A stretch of DNA of 64,000 nucleotides from Gonocerus acuteangulatus (GCA_946811695.1 OX328132.1:129141872-129205871), one strand, 5' to 3'. Shown: positions 45,270-56,388, numbered from the stretch's first letter. The notes: generated from the letters alone by a model not told the origin. Numbers and translations: made by a program.

Positions 45270-45392
45270 TACTTTTTTTTGTTCCTGTGTAATTCTTGAT
45301 TTCTTGAGATCATATATAATATGCATTTAATATCATTATTAACCAATTTTTCATCAAATATCACTTAGCAATTTTAAACTTAAATATATGGG

Positions 45393-45570
45393 AGCCAAAT
45401 GTTAGCAGCATATGACTCCTTGGCTTTGATTTAGCTTTGACTGGGAAACTACTTCCACCTCCATTTGGTTACACAATTTACTACAATCTAGAAGTTTTTT
45501 CGTCTGTAAGTCGTTAGTAATCTCAACTAAAAGACCATCTTCTTTAAGTTTTTTAATATTTCTCACTTAC
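45393..45570 (-). pseudogene. LINE (Jockey/I-like) ORF1 gag relic
   Basis: The minus strand reads VRNIKKLKEDGLLVEITNDL, QTKKLLDCSKL, then VVSQSKLNQSQGVICC and stop. This follows the Jockey/I ORF1 layout of RxLRDGxLLVE, a K-LL segment and HxSLNSSKGVI. It is short and isolated. It differs from the 19.6 kb LINE. Confidence 0.55.
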
Positions 45571-46966
45571 CTGATACTGCTTTATGGATAAAAAAGGGCT
45601 AATTTTTTAGAAGATTTCTCCTCCTGTTCTCTTAATTAGTAAGAATTTTGGAATTTTTTCGGCAGTTATAGATCTGTTTTGTATTATCTTCATCACATGG
45701 AACGAAAACAACAGAATGCTATCCATCCTAACCCTCTTAGGCAGTTTTCTCATCTTGGTCATTATTTAATACATATTGTCTGCCAGACAATAACTATGGT
45801 GAGATATAACCTTCTGATGTTTTAGAAATAGGTTAATACTCTCACAATATTGTAGAAGAAATAATGAAAGTGATACTTGCACCCACAGCCAATAGAGAGA
45901 AATGCAAGAAATCCCTTGGATTAATTGGAGCACTGTACACTTCTAACCTATACCTGTCCAGCGCCACGGAGTCTAAACACCATATATAAAAATCTTGACA
46001 TACGCCATTAGCATTCTTAACCTCTCAAATTGGTTCTTTTCCAATACTGCTTGGATATCACAACCACTGAATGGAAAAACACAAGAAAAAATTAATACAT
46101 GCTAAAATCAGACAGTCAGGAAGGAAGAAGAAGTAAACCTGAACAATCTGAACAAATCTGCTGAAATACAAAAGAAAAACAATTCCAAACACGTGTGGGA
46201 GAGAGCTAATTAAATAATGGGGCAATCTCATAAGCAAAACGTCTGTCATGCAGGACCCACATAACTAAGCGCATTCTTCAGGAAGTGGGTAGGGTACGTT
46301 GCATTCCTGAATAATTTGCTTAAAACAACCTAAAACTTAAAACAGGGGACTCAATTATTATTTTTTAATTAATTTTCTTCCTGGGTGTTCTGTATGCAAT
46401 GTACTAAACTTCTTAATATTTACACAAAAATTTCACATTTTTGTTTATTTATCTTGATGAATAATAAAAGCGTCGACATGTATGTAATGTTAAAAAAGAA
46501 AATCCCACAACTCTAATAATGCAGAAACCAGATACAGCACCCCTAATGTTAGAAGTAATAACCAATGCCTGAGCTGGTTTGGCAGCTTAATTCAATTTGG
46601 ACATAATACAGTGTAAACCCCAAATTCGAATGAAATGATTTAATTTATTTTTACAAGGCATATCTCTTTACATTCCTACAACGTTTGCCGAGTTTTGATT
46701 CAATATAACAAATATTACGGCTGGTATGAGCAAATTATTAATTTGGGTCTGGAATAAATCCCTCTTTCAGATTGACTGATTTAGTTTATTTTTACAAGAT
46801 TTTTTCTCTTTAGCTACATGACTTCGGAAAACACTAATACTCTCTATACTGGTCGGGAGGAAAATAATTGAAACATATACATTAAGTTTTATAGAAATAT
46901 CACTGGCTTTTCATTTTTTTTCTTATATGTACTGTGGCAAATGATATATTTTATTAATTTTTTTAG
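45571..46966. other. ALG10 intron 2, distal part, nothing recognised
   Basis: AT-rich without inverted ends, coding remnants or long microsatellites. Short frames here have no recognisable motif. Confidence 0.5.
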
Positions 46967-47135
46967 AAATCCAGGAACTACAAATGGGCTCTGTGGACTG
47001 CGTTTAACATTTCGATATTACCAGTTTCTTTCTTTTTTAACTTCTTTTACTATACTGATACTATGTCAACTTTCTTTGTCCTGTTGATGTATCGAGTACA
47101 TTTGGCTAAACATTACTGGGTGGCTGCAGCTATAG
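46967..47135 (+). CDS. ALG10: ALG10 exon 3
   Basis: The acceptor TTAATTTTTTTAG is followed in phase 0 by KSRNYKWALWTAFNISILPV, then SFFFNFFYYTDTMSTFFVLL and MYRVHLAKHYWVAAAI. The FFNFFYYTD segment is the ALG10 signature (FFNFLYYTE in human) in a luminal/membrane boundary region. The exon is 169 nt and ends ATAG|GTTAGT in phase 1, supplying the first G of the next codon. A 7-nt shorter acceptor (CCAG|GAAC) exists but would change frame. Confidence 0.93.
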
Positions 47136-47435
47136 GTTAGTGAGTACAGTATTTATGTTTATATTATTTAACCTATGTTAAGTGCATGTTTATTTAAGTT
47201 GTTTATGCATTTTTTATACATACTAGTACATTTTATGTGTACATTTGAGTACTAGCTACTTCTATATTCTCCCCTTCCCCAACTAATTGGCTTTTTCTTT
47301 GACTGCAGGCATTTAATATCAATATTCTCATGGAATTAAGATCATTAATTCATCTTCATCCAAGTATGATTTCTGTGTGGCGAGTAAAAATTATGATTTA
47401 CCATTTTAAAAATACATTTTGTTAAACAAATAATC

Positions 47436-47500
<65 letters not shown>

Positions 47501-48109
47501 TATTACTGTTATCATGATGAGTTTCACTTTTACAGGAGCTTAATTTTTTAAAAATAAAAAAAATTCAGTTTATTAGTTCGAAACAAAATCATAGCAGCTA
47601 TTCAATAACTTCTGTATTAAAGGTGAAATCAAAGTGGTATATGTACACACACTATGAAGTAATTAAGATTTTTATTGAATATGGATAATCTTCTGCATTA
47701 GAACTTTAAAAGATATTACAAAAAAATCAACAAAATTTAGTTTGGCCTCATTAGGGTTGATTGTTCAAACTTTAATCTATAAAAAAAAATTACATACAAA
47801 ACGTTTTTGTAATTATGCTGGGCTTCAAATTTATCATTGTATTTGATAAAATGTACACAAGATAAATATTTTAAAAAATGCATACACTATAAAGCACAAT
47901 GAAATATTAAATCCTTGAATAGTAAGTGAAAATGAAAGAAAATTGTCAAAATTGAAAATTGCATTAAAATTAAATACCAAAATTCATCAATGAGCCACAC
48001 TTGAAGCAATAACAACATTATTCTAAAGGCTCCATTACAATCTCCATTCCTTTTCTGGCAGGCTTACTAGCTAAAAGAAAAAAAAATCTTGCAGCTGCCT
48101 TAATTTAGG

Positions 48110-48518
48110 TTTTTTTTTTTTTTTTTTTTTTTAAATAAGCGCTCAACGACTAGGTTATCAGGGCCTACGATTCTGTGTACCAAATATTTGAAATATCTAG
48201 TACCTGGGGAAAACTGAGGCAATAGGAAAGGGGCCCTCACGCGGTATCCCGAACCCACTGCGGAACCACCAGCCACACTGCAGGGACTAGGGTTGCCATT
48301 TATACCTTTATGATCCATCTAAGCTTCGGCTGCCGTGCCTGTGGCAGAGGATGTGCTCGGTTGGACCAGGCCGTGTACATCCTCCAGGTCAGCTTCCGAG
48401 TCCCAACAGCGCACACCAGCCACCCAACAACGGGGGACACCAAGCGGGTGACTCTCCACCACTCTCCCATCAATGGGAAAAGGCAAATTCAGATATAACC
48501 ATTCTGGTGCTTAAAATG
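48110..48518 (-). repeat. SINE-like retroposon, minus strand, with 8-bp duplication
   Basis: AATTTAGG lies at 48102-48109 and 48519-48526. The insert starts with a T-run (the A-tail of a minus-strand element) and continues as a GC-rich 380-bp body, unlike the surroundings. A B-box-like GGGTTCGGGATACC lies on the minus strand near 48240. The family is not recognised, and it is unlike the 10029 SINE. Confidence 0.65.
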
Positions 48519-48574
48519 AATTTAGGATAGAGCTGAAGAAAAATCTAAAATTTAAACCGATATTTTCTTTTCTT

Positions 48575-48628
48575 CTTTTTTTTTTTACGGGGCTTCGACA
48601 AATCTAGGCCATTAGTGCCGATTAAACC
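48575..48628 (-). repeat. SINE 3-prime fragment
   Basis: A T-run followed by ACGGGGCTTCGACAAATCTA and GGCCATTAGTGCCGATT. The minus strand matches the tail region of the 10029 SINE. Confidence 0.6.
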
Positions 48629-48809
48629 GATAATATCATTGATTATAATTTATATTTTAATATATTATATTTTATTATAGTCATTTATTTCAATATTATA
48701 TTTTATTATAGTAATTTATTTCTTTTATATAACTGATTATTTGATTTAAGTTATTGTTGTTATCTCCAAGTAGAGTTTCTAAATTTTGGGGTGATTTGAA
48801 TTTCTGTTG

Positions 48810-49012
48810 AACACTGCCTTTTTTAAAAATAAATACTGCCAAGCTAAGCACTGCCAATTGCTAAACCTTTTATTATAACTGCTTTTATTTGTTTAATTAT
48901 TTAATTGTTTGACAAAAATAATATCTGTGATGGACTTATTGTTTAGGAATGCTACTCTTTGATATGCCAGAAACTGACACTTTCTAGAGCACCCCCTTAT
49001 AGATCATTACAA
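48810..49012 (-). repeat. LTR A end fragment
   Basis: CACTGCCTTTTTTAAAAATA, AGCACTGCCAATTGCT and AGAGCACCCCCTTATAGATC, ending ATTACA, match 36880-37096. The rest of the LTR is missing. Confidence 0.75.
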
Positions 49013-49013
49013 T

Positions 49014-49048
49014 GTGTGTGTGTGTGTATATATACACACACACACACG

Positions 49049-49089
<41 letters not shown>
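49014..49089. repeat. (GT)n / (CA)n microsatellite
   Basis: A short GT run, a TATATA turn, then a CA run. The first part is a small inverted repeat (TGTGTG against CACACA). It begins exactly where the LTR A fragment ends. Confidence 0.9.
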
Positions 49090-49092
<3 letters not shown>

Positions 49093-49484
49093 AAGAAGAG
49101 TCCTGCTAATCTGAACTAATTTCGCTTGAACCTTGTTTGATTAGGCAGAGTTTTGTCATATTAAGCCATATATTGACTTTATGAGCCATATTAAGTGTAT
49201 GGAGTGTCAAGAATTAAAGGCAAGAAAGAACACAATCCCCTCGTCCTGTTCCGATAAGGGGGACTACTGTTTGCATATTCAGTAGATGCTGCTTGATCTG
49301 ATCATGATAAGCAAAAGACACCACATGGTAGTTAATATTAAATAAAAATCTGTTTTGGTCACTTAGGTGGTCTGACATCAGGTTCGTCTTCCTCTTCATC
49401 TTGTACACTTGATCATCCAGGTCATTTGAATGAATCGGCCTCATGGTGAACTGGTAATGTCTTCACCTATTTAATACTCCATGG

Positions 49485-50980
49485 ACGTTAGGGTGGCCCT
49501 TATTCTTCAACATTCTAAAAGTTTACCTCCCCCCCCCCTCTATCTAGTTCCAATAAACAAAATAACGATCTGTGTAAAATTTTAGCTAAATCAAACAGCT
49601 CCGAGGCCACCCGCAATGACCTTGAAATATTGACATTTTCGTCCAAAAGTTTTTTTTTTTTAAGTTATTTTATTTGGTAATCACATTTGAGCAGATAAGC
49701 ACTAGTAATGGAAATTAAATTAGTCGTGTTCTTGTTAATGTTGGATAAAAAGATAAACAATCAAGTCTGTTCCTGCTTCCTGAAAACACACTTGTTTGGA
49801 CGGGAAGAAATAAATATCGTTTCGTGTACCAGGAGCTGTAAATCATGCTAGGTGGATGGCAAAGGCGATTTATGCATTCAATATGTACCTGTTCCAAAAT
49901 CAATTTCAGTTATCTCATTGCGAGAAAAATTCTTTAAGCAGAACATGTATTTTTCTTGTGCGAGGGTACGTTCGGACCTGGTTTCTATCACCAGACCCAA
50001 TCAAAGCACCATATCATGAATTTCTATTCATGCATCAACTGATACATTATCAGAATATTGATCCAGAAATCAGTAAGGCTGCTGCAAAAAAATTTCCAAT
50101 CATCTCTTGTACTTAGTTCCCGAAACCTTGGATGGCAACTTTCCTTATATCCTTATTTGATGACAAAGTTCCAACAGCGGTTAAGGCAAATATAGCTCAA
50201 GCTATGCTGAAAGCAGACAATGCTGAAGAAGAGGAAGAAGAAAAAAATCAACTAAAGAGGAACGTACTCCAACAAAATGATTTTTCTTCCTTCACAAAAA
50301 TCAATTTTTCATCTTTTGTAACTCCTGATACAAAACATATCTTCATGAGATTTTCAATCAGTACCGATTTCCTCGACAAGGACCCTTCAACATGGAAGGA
50401 TGATCCAGGTTACAAGAGTGGAATTGAAAAACTTGTTGTTGTGAATGAGAGGCATCAAACTCATGCAGGATTACAATAACGTTCTCATAAAAGTTGAAAA
50501 TGAGAAACAATTTGTTTTGCAAATCGTTGCCGGGGCCGGAAAAAATACCCGACTGCTACTAAATCCTCCCTTAGAAAAACATAAGGTTCAATATTTGTAT
50601 TTTTTTATTGTTCACATTATGCCTTGTTTCTATAGAAACTTTTTTTTTAAATGAAAATGCGGTTGTCTTAAACAAGTTGTGTGCATTATTAAAAACCTAA
50701 TATTTTTTAATTTTTTCATGTTATCGCTGCAATTTTTAGACTTAAATTTTGAGATATATGATTCACAATGATTTTGAACAATTTCTATGGGTAGCCTTGA
50801 ATTAATCGCTGCGTATACTATGTTTCAATTTCAAACCATTTGCGGGTCACCTAGCAGTTGTCTGATTGCCCTGAAATTTAGCACAGCTCGTTTTTTGTGT
50901 TGATTGGAACAGAATTGGGGGATGGGAGCAGCAACATTTTGACTTTCAAAAAAATTCCCTATAGCTAAGGGCCGCCCTAA
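49485..50980 (+). mobile_element. Unclassified DNA transposon with long inverted repeats
   Basis: The ends are GTTAGGGTGGCCCTTATT (about 49487) and, inverted, ATTAGGGCGGCCCTTAGC (ending about 50981). Diverged similarity extends about 150 bp inward (both arms share C-rich, TTCCAATAAACA-like and TTTCAAGGTCATTGCGGG-like segments). The interior holds decayed coding sequence, 49856-50590. GACGT occurs near both outer edges but no clean duplication was established. Confidence 0.65.
49856..50590 (+). pseudogene. Transposon-borne protein fragment of an unassigned family
   Basis: The plus strand reads MAKAIYAFNMYLFQNQFQLS, GYVRTWFLSPDPIKAPYHEF, stop, FDDKVPTAVKANIAQAML, an acidic run, SSFVTPDTKHIFMRFSIST, then after a frameshift RGIKLMQDYNNVLIKVENEK and QFVLQIVAGAGKN. 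The last part resembles a segment I remember from multicopy uncharacterised arthropod proteins; I cannot assign it. No DDE triad is visible. A TAG near 50114 and the frameshift near 50440 show decay. Lying inside the inverted repeats, it may be the C-terminal part of a transposase. Confidence 0.5.
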
Positions 50981-51703
50981 TAGACGTGTACTCCTCCCAA
51001 TAAGTACCTATGAAACCAGCCTTCTGTAGTGATAAGATCACTTTTCTCCAATTCATCTGTCTTTAAGGGCCATTAACACGGCCATCTTTTTCTCACTCTT
51101 TCAAAGACCATTCTTTTAAGGGTCGTTTAACATTTTCTTTTCCTCCGCTTTTTCTTTTTCAATTTTCATTCTCATTTTAATGATTTGACCTATCAATTTC
51201 CTTCAACTGTTTTAAAAGTTTATTTAGCAAAGGCTGTGAAATGTTTGACTCGTAATGATGCACATGTGATCATATCTTATTAAAATATTTATCTTGTCAC
51301 ACGAATTATGGTCTTGCCGCTTTGAAGGGCCTGCGATCATTTCAATCAAAAAAAGAAGCAAGAAGGTCCGAAGAATACAGAGGACAGAGACGTACTGAGT
51401 TAGTAAAGCAATTTTGGTAGGAAAAGGGGCAATTGTTTAAATTCAAAGAAAAAGGGACGTTCCTAGAAATATTTCCACCAGCTCCAGATATCCTTCCTCA
51501 AGTCTCTTCCGCACTCGAAATTGCTTAGGAAACACATTTCTAGGATTTTGAGAGTGATCTCATTAATCATAATTTCGATCAATATAAAAGAAGAAATTAG
51601 TATAGTGAGCCTGTATTACACAGGACCTTTCCAAGCCATTTTCATCCCATAAAGCGGTTGATATCCATTAACTGTGATTACATTAAGCAGTGTCCACTGT
51701 AAA

Positions 51704-51715
51704 TATATATATATG

Positions 51716-51813
<98 letters not shown>
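51704..51813. repeat. (TA)n tract, probable tail of the adjacent SINE
   Basis: A TA-rich run directly at the 3' side (minus orientation) of the SINE at 51814-52117. Confidence 0.85.
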
Positions 51814-52115
51814 CAGTCCCGTAACAGGCCACAAGGGCCCAGAGGGGCAGATACTGTAGAGGTATCTGATTCTTGACCATACGGCACACTAGGGAGATAG
51901 TGTGGTCAATACTATGCTCCGGCCGCCTGATTTTTCCCTTTGCAGGTACCCATTAATTAATTAAAGGCTGGGTGAACCTAGGGACGATCTGAGACCCCAA
52001 ATCCAACCCTCGAACGATGGCACTAGAAGAAAAAATCTTTAGTGCGCGCTCGGGTTTTGAACCTGGGTCCTCCAGTTCATTAGTCGAGTGCTCTACCACT
52101 GGGCTAACCTCGCCC

Positions 52116-52117
<2 letters not shown>
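51814..52117 (-). repeat. tRNA-derived SINE, second family
   Basis: The minus strand starts GGGGGCGAGGTTAGCCCAGT, then GGTAGAGCACTCGAC (A-box region) and AGGTTCAAAACCC (B box). A body of about 220 bp includes GACCACACTATCTCCCTAGT. Both flanks are (TA)n, suggesting insertion in, or a tail of, TA repeats. Confidence 0.8.

Positions 52118-52179
<62 letters not shown>
52118..52179. repeat. (TA)n microsatellite
   Basis: A pure TA run at the 5' side of the SINE head. Confidence 0.95.
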
Positions 52180-52181
<2 letters not shown>

Positions 52182-52398
52182 AATAACTTGATTGATTGTT
52201 TGGGAAGTTAAAAAGTGGCACTCCCCCATTGCTTGGCCTCATGATAGAAATAGATCTACATTTTGAACTCTAAATGATTAGTAGTATTCAAATGATTTAG
52301 ATCTTATTTTGTCACATAGGTATGTTAAGTTTTTCATGTTTCTATTTTTATTTAAAATTTATTTAAAATTTTCAAGCTCCCAAAAAACAAAATGTTCC

Positions 52399-52399
<1 letters not shown>

Positions 52400-52447
<48 letters not shown>
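52400..52447. repeat. Poly(T) tract
   Basis: About 48 T in ALG10 intron 3, with no recognised retroposon body beside it. Confidence 0.8.
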
Positions 52448-52450
<3 letters not shown>

Positions 52451-53241
52451 GCATACATCTTTGTATTTTGTAGTTTATTTTTATTAATATTTATGTGTAT
52501 TGAATTTTTATTAACGTCTATGCAATATTACTCCATTTTTTTTCTTTTCATATAGTTGATTATTAAAATTCTGTTGTATACATTTTTTTGGTGGATATTA
52601 ATGATAGAATGGTTATTATTATTTGGTTTTTATTTTTTGTTTTCTATTAATAGGTTGAGTGCTACATTGTGTTCTATTGTCCATTCTCTTTAACCATTAC
52701 CTACTTCTCTTCCGTGTCCTCTCATACAATTACAGGTATTCTTCCTGATTTATGTGACTGATGTACCCCTATGAATTCTCAAATAACCAGAGGTAAAAGG
52801 ATTTCTATTCATCTTTTCTTTTAATCTTGTTGTATGTGTACGTAACTGAATTAAAATAATGTGTTTTAATAAATTTATATACACACAAGTAAATGCATGT
52901 TTTCTGTACAGAAAAACATTCTGATATAAAGTTAAAAACGATATAGTTTCTTCATGTTTCGTTCCACATTACCTCTGTATGCATTAGTCCGAAGTATCTA
53001 GGGTTGTTCATTTGAGTTCACAAGATATATCAAGTTTCTTCCTTATAAGAGCACATGTTTTCTTTTAGTTTTTTATGATTTCATTTTCAAAATGGCATTG
53101 ACTATAAGTTATCTCTTCACTAATAACTACTCTATTCGAAATCTTTAAAATGGTGTATTAGTTTCATATATGAATTAAGCATTGCAATTTTTATTTTCTT
53201 CTAAATGGTGTACATTTATTGTTTTATATTTTTCTAATTAG

Positions 53242-53306
53242 ACAAATTTCCCCCAGATCCTACTGTAATAATTGAGTTCTCAGACTTGTCTGCTACAGCC
53301 TCTTTG
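53242..53306 (+). other. Exon-like segment in ALG10 intron 3 (possible poison exon)
   Basis: The acceptor is TTTTTCTAATTAG and the donor CTTTG|GTATGT. In the phase set by exon 3 the 65 nt read DKFPPDPTVIIEFSDLSATASL, shown here only as spaced parts of one frame: D-KFPPDPTVII then EFSDLSATASL. Inclusion would shift exon 4 out of frame and reach TGA after five codons. Exon 3 joins exon 4 perfectly without it, so it is not part of the normal product. It may be a chance match. Confidence 0.25.
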
Positions 53307-53828
53307 GTATGTTCTGTTGCAATTTACATTTTTGACAATTTATTCTTATTATTTATTAAACAAATATTCAATAAGACTAGCTTGTGCTATATAAATTACT
53401 TCTAAAACATGTTGACCCTTGATGCCCTGCCACATGGCACTTCCAGTTAATTGATTATTGTTATATCAGATATTATAGGCATATCATAATAAACTTGAGC
53501 AATCTAATACTGTTTTTTTTTCAAAGATGTTTAAAATACTATCAGAGGCAGAGCTTACTAGTTTTATTTTAGAATCATCTTATTAGGCAAACTTTTGTTT
53601 GTTGAAATTGATTTATCTTATGTTAATGTTGATACCAAGGGAAGGTGGTTGGGGAGTCTCGATTAAAATAAACCATTTTTCGTGTTTGAAACATTTCTTT
53701 ATATAATACCAATGTTTAAATTGACTGAACATTGTACCTTTTTCTGTTCCATCACCCAAATTAATTTAGGAGAAAAAGCTCTAAAAATGTAGGACAAACA
53801 AAAAAATAACTTTATATTATTCTATATA

Positions 53829-54731
53829 CAGTAGAACTTGGATAATTCGAACCTCTAGGGGCCGATAAAAAAGTTCATATTATCCAAAATTCGAATTACA
53901 AAAGTTTTTGAAAATAAAGGGCTAAAAAATCGAACTTCATATTTTCACATTTTTTAATTTAAAAAAAAATACATTTTATTTAAAGAAAAACAAACATTTC
54001 ATGATTTGATGATTACTTAAATATGTAATACATAATTTATCAAAAATGTAATAATAAAAGTTTATTGTTTTGAAAAAAAAGTCATTTTCATGGGCAAGAA
54101 TTTTTTCTTTATTTTTCAGGTAAGTTGATAAAATGCTCGGAGGAATTGCAAAGCCCTTGGCAATTTCAGATTTTTTCTTTATTTATTTTTCAGCTTCTTT
54201 AATATCTGCTATTTTTTCTCCGACAATGTTAAAGTTTTATAGCATCTAGGCTTCGACATCTGAAATCAACAACTCACTGAACTGCACTGTACACTAGAAA
54301 TTCAAGGCACAAACAATACAACAGATCTAGGTACTGAGTGACTTATAACTGAATAAGAAATGAAGATGGGAGGGATGGTGGGATGGAATTCTAGAATAAA
54401 ACGACAGGATGTAGCTATAACAACCCCTGGAAGGGAGGAAACGCGACCCACCACTTTGCAGACCTCCTAGAGTCCAAAAACTAGACTATGAGACCGCCGC
54501 GCTTCTTGTCCCGGAACCCCTACATCCGTATCTTACTATCCTTCTTACCCGAGGGCAGAATATTTTCACAAGATTTAAGATCGACCGCCTCTCTGTCCAC
54601 TTCCCATTGGAGTTACAGACCCGTAAAAAATTCGAATTAACCACGATTTTTTTAGATTGTTTATGCCCTAAATTCTAGGGGCCAAGAGAAATATTCGAAT
54701 TATCGAAGTTTGAATTATCCATGTTCCACTG
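53829..54731 (-). mobile_element. pogo/Tigger-type DNA transposon relic
   Basis: The ends are CAGTAGAACTTGGATAATTC and, inverted, CAGTGGAACATGGATAATTC, flanked by TA. The left arm continues GAACCTCTAGGGGCCGA and the right mirrors it. This is the pogo/Tigger pattern. The centre carries the N-terminal part of a transposase on the minus strand. Confidence 0.85.
54081..54259 (-). pseudogene. pogo-type transposase N-terminus (CENP-B/psq helix-turn-helix)
   Basis: The minus strand starts MSKPRCYKTLTLSEK, changes frame, then reads KSEIAKGFAIPPSILSTYLK and NKEKILAHEND. This matches the pogo/CENP-B first DNA-binding domain (LTLxEKxxII, then IAKxFGIPPSTLSTxLKNKEKI). The catalytic domain is deleted. 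The element's 54.3-54.7 kb part is more GC-rich and unrelated to pogo. Confidence 0.75.
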
Positions 54732-54954
54732 TATAACCAAGGAGCAAATATGACGCGCTATTTTACTCCAGAAGCAGCTAGAAGAAGAATAATTTGGCTA
54801 AAATATGAAGTTGAAGATGGCCAGAGGTGTAAAAAGGAACAGTGATTTAATGAAGGATGAAAACAGAATGGGCTAGAGAGGATGGCGACTGGTAATTCAC
54901 CTGAATAGCTCAATCGGCCTAAAAGTGAATTCAAATCTAATGAGAGACTCTTCA

Positions 54955-55105
54955 AGTATTCTGGCTGGATCTAGGGCCAATCTGGAATCCAAATTCCAAC
55001 AATGACCAAAGAAGATGAAATCTTTAGTGCGCACTAAATGTTCGTTACAGGGTTCAAACTCAGGTGCTTAGTGCACGAGTCATGTTGTATCACTCGAGCT
55101 TTCCA
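54955..55105 (-). repeat. tRNA-derived SINE, second family, degraded
   Basis: TGGATCTAGGGCCAATCTGG, AAATCTTTAGTGCGCACT and AGGGTTCAAACTCAGG match 51814-52117 in the same orientation. Confidence 0.65.
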
Positions 55106-55375
55106 AATTTGTAACAATTGTTAATACTTTATATGTTTATATTTTATTGAAAATCAATAAAAGTATCCTGTATAAACATCCATACATACAAAAATAGAAA
55201 TAAAAACTTAATCATCCAGTGGATAAACCTACCGTGAACCTTGTATCCTATTTAATATAAATATTGTTTATATATCTATCAAGAAATAATTTATCTCTAA
55301 CTTTAATTTAGTAACTAAAATGATTTTAAAAAGTTTATTTCAGGAGCATTTTTTAATTCTAAAAATTGTTTCTAG

Positions 55376-55515
55376 GTTGTTGTAGTGTCATGACTCGCCA
55401 GACAAACATTATCTGGGTTGGCTATATTTTGTTTGATCTGGTAAAGGAGATCCCAAAAATTGTTCCAATAAAAAGAAGAAATTCCATTTCAGATGATTTT
55501 CTAAAGTTAATTTTG
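55376..55515 (+). CDS. ALG10: ALG10 exon 4
   Basis: The acceptor AATTGTTTCTAG is followed by GT, completing the glycine codon started in exon 3. The product is GCCSVMTRQTNIIWVGYILF, then DLVKEIPKIVPIKRRNSISD and DFLKLIL. RQTNIIW is the most diagnostic ALG10 motif (FRQTNIIW in human), at the start of a membrane segment. The exon is 140 nt and ends TTG|GTAAAA in phase 0. Confidence 0.95.
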
Positions 55516-55689
55516 GTAAAATATTAATTTTGTTTACTTTTATAGTCTAAAATTAATTATTATCATTTTGTATTGGTTTTGTACTTAGGTAAGTGACTGA
55601 ATATACTCAATTCTAATATTAAAAAAAAAAAAAAATCTCTTTTAAATCTTTATAGAAGGTGTAAATAATTGGGGTTTGGTCATTTGTTG

Positions 55690-55785
55690 AATAAAAATGC
55701 ATTTTATAACTAAAATGAGTTGTATTTCTGCCAGCGTTTCGGCTTGACATTCAAGCCTTCTTCAGGGCTGTAAACAGTTATAAAA
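55690..55785 (-). mobile_element. Penelope terminal-repeat fragment
   Basis: GAATAAAAATGCATTTTATA to GGGCTGTAAACAGTTATAAA resembles the copy 2 end at 12970-13060. It is cut by element X copy d. Confidence 0.65.
55729..55775 (-). ncRNA. Hammerhead-like motif, one core change
   Basis: The minus strand has GCC, CTGAAGA, extra A, stem II GGCTTGA/TCAAGCC, GAAACGCT, GGC. Stem I (GCC/GGC) is kept but the base before the cleavage-site nucleotide is C where U is required, so it should be inactive. Confidence 0.5.
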
Positions 55786-56319
55786 GTCCGACTCACAGGA
55801 ACTGCATCATCTTAGCGCGGTTCCGTTCATATCCCTAGTGCGGTTAGTGTGAAGGAATATAGCAACTATCGGTAGGTTTTGATCTTTCGTTAAAAATATA
55901 AAATAAAATCTCAAAGGGAAGGAAGCTTATGGAAACTGACAGTTTTCTAAGCAGAAGGGGCTCTCCCGCCATCTCGACGCTCACTCTAAGAAAACACTAT
56001 TACCAATATGTTTATTATTTTCTTAGCTTTACTAAAATACTCATTCCGTCATTAAATAAACTTAAAAAACAAAATTGAGGTAAACAGTGACAAAAAACCG
56101 TTCAAAAGAACAAAACTAACACTTTCGTGGTTTTAAGCACCTATTTCTCCAACTGATATCGCCCCATCGAAATTTGCTTCAGAATCTTTTTTGTGGAGAA
56201 TTTAGTCAGCATTTGAATGGTTATATTGTACTTACCATGATTTCTTAGCTGATATTAAGGAAAATATACGAAGATCCCAAACCTTTTCATGCCTGTTAAA
56301 AAAATATTTTATTCTAACC

Positions 56320-56321
<2 letters not shown>
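55786..56321 (-). mobile_element. Element X copy d, partial
   Basis: The inverted right end GTCCGACTCACAGGAACTGC follows AAAA. An X monomer (near 56130) follows, and the copy stops at a (TA)n run (56322-56385). The left end is not seen. Confidence 0.65.

Positions 56322-56385
<64 letters not shown>
56322..56385. repeat. (TA)n microsatellite
   Basis: A pure TA run at the edge of X copy d. Confidence 0.95.

Positions 56386-56388
<3 letters not shown>

Larger units (their letters stand above)
47136..55375 (+). other. ALG10: ALG10 intron 3 (8.2 kb)
   Basis: The intron contains a (TA)n tract (47442-47497), three SINE-type insertions, an unassigned DNA transposon (49485-50980), a pogo relic (53829-54731) and an exon-like segment at 53242-53306. 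Stretches 47500-48100, 50990-51700 and 52450-53240 show nothing recognisable. Confidence 0.75.

Noticed and set aside
53242..53306. Constitutive ALG10 exon
   Set aside because: Exon 3 (phase 1) joins exon 4 directly to give the conserved AAIG-CCSVMTRQTNIIW; including this segment breaks the frame. Kept only as a low-confidence cryptic exon.
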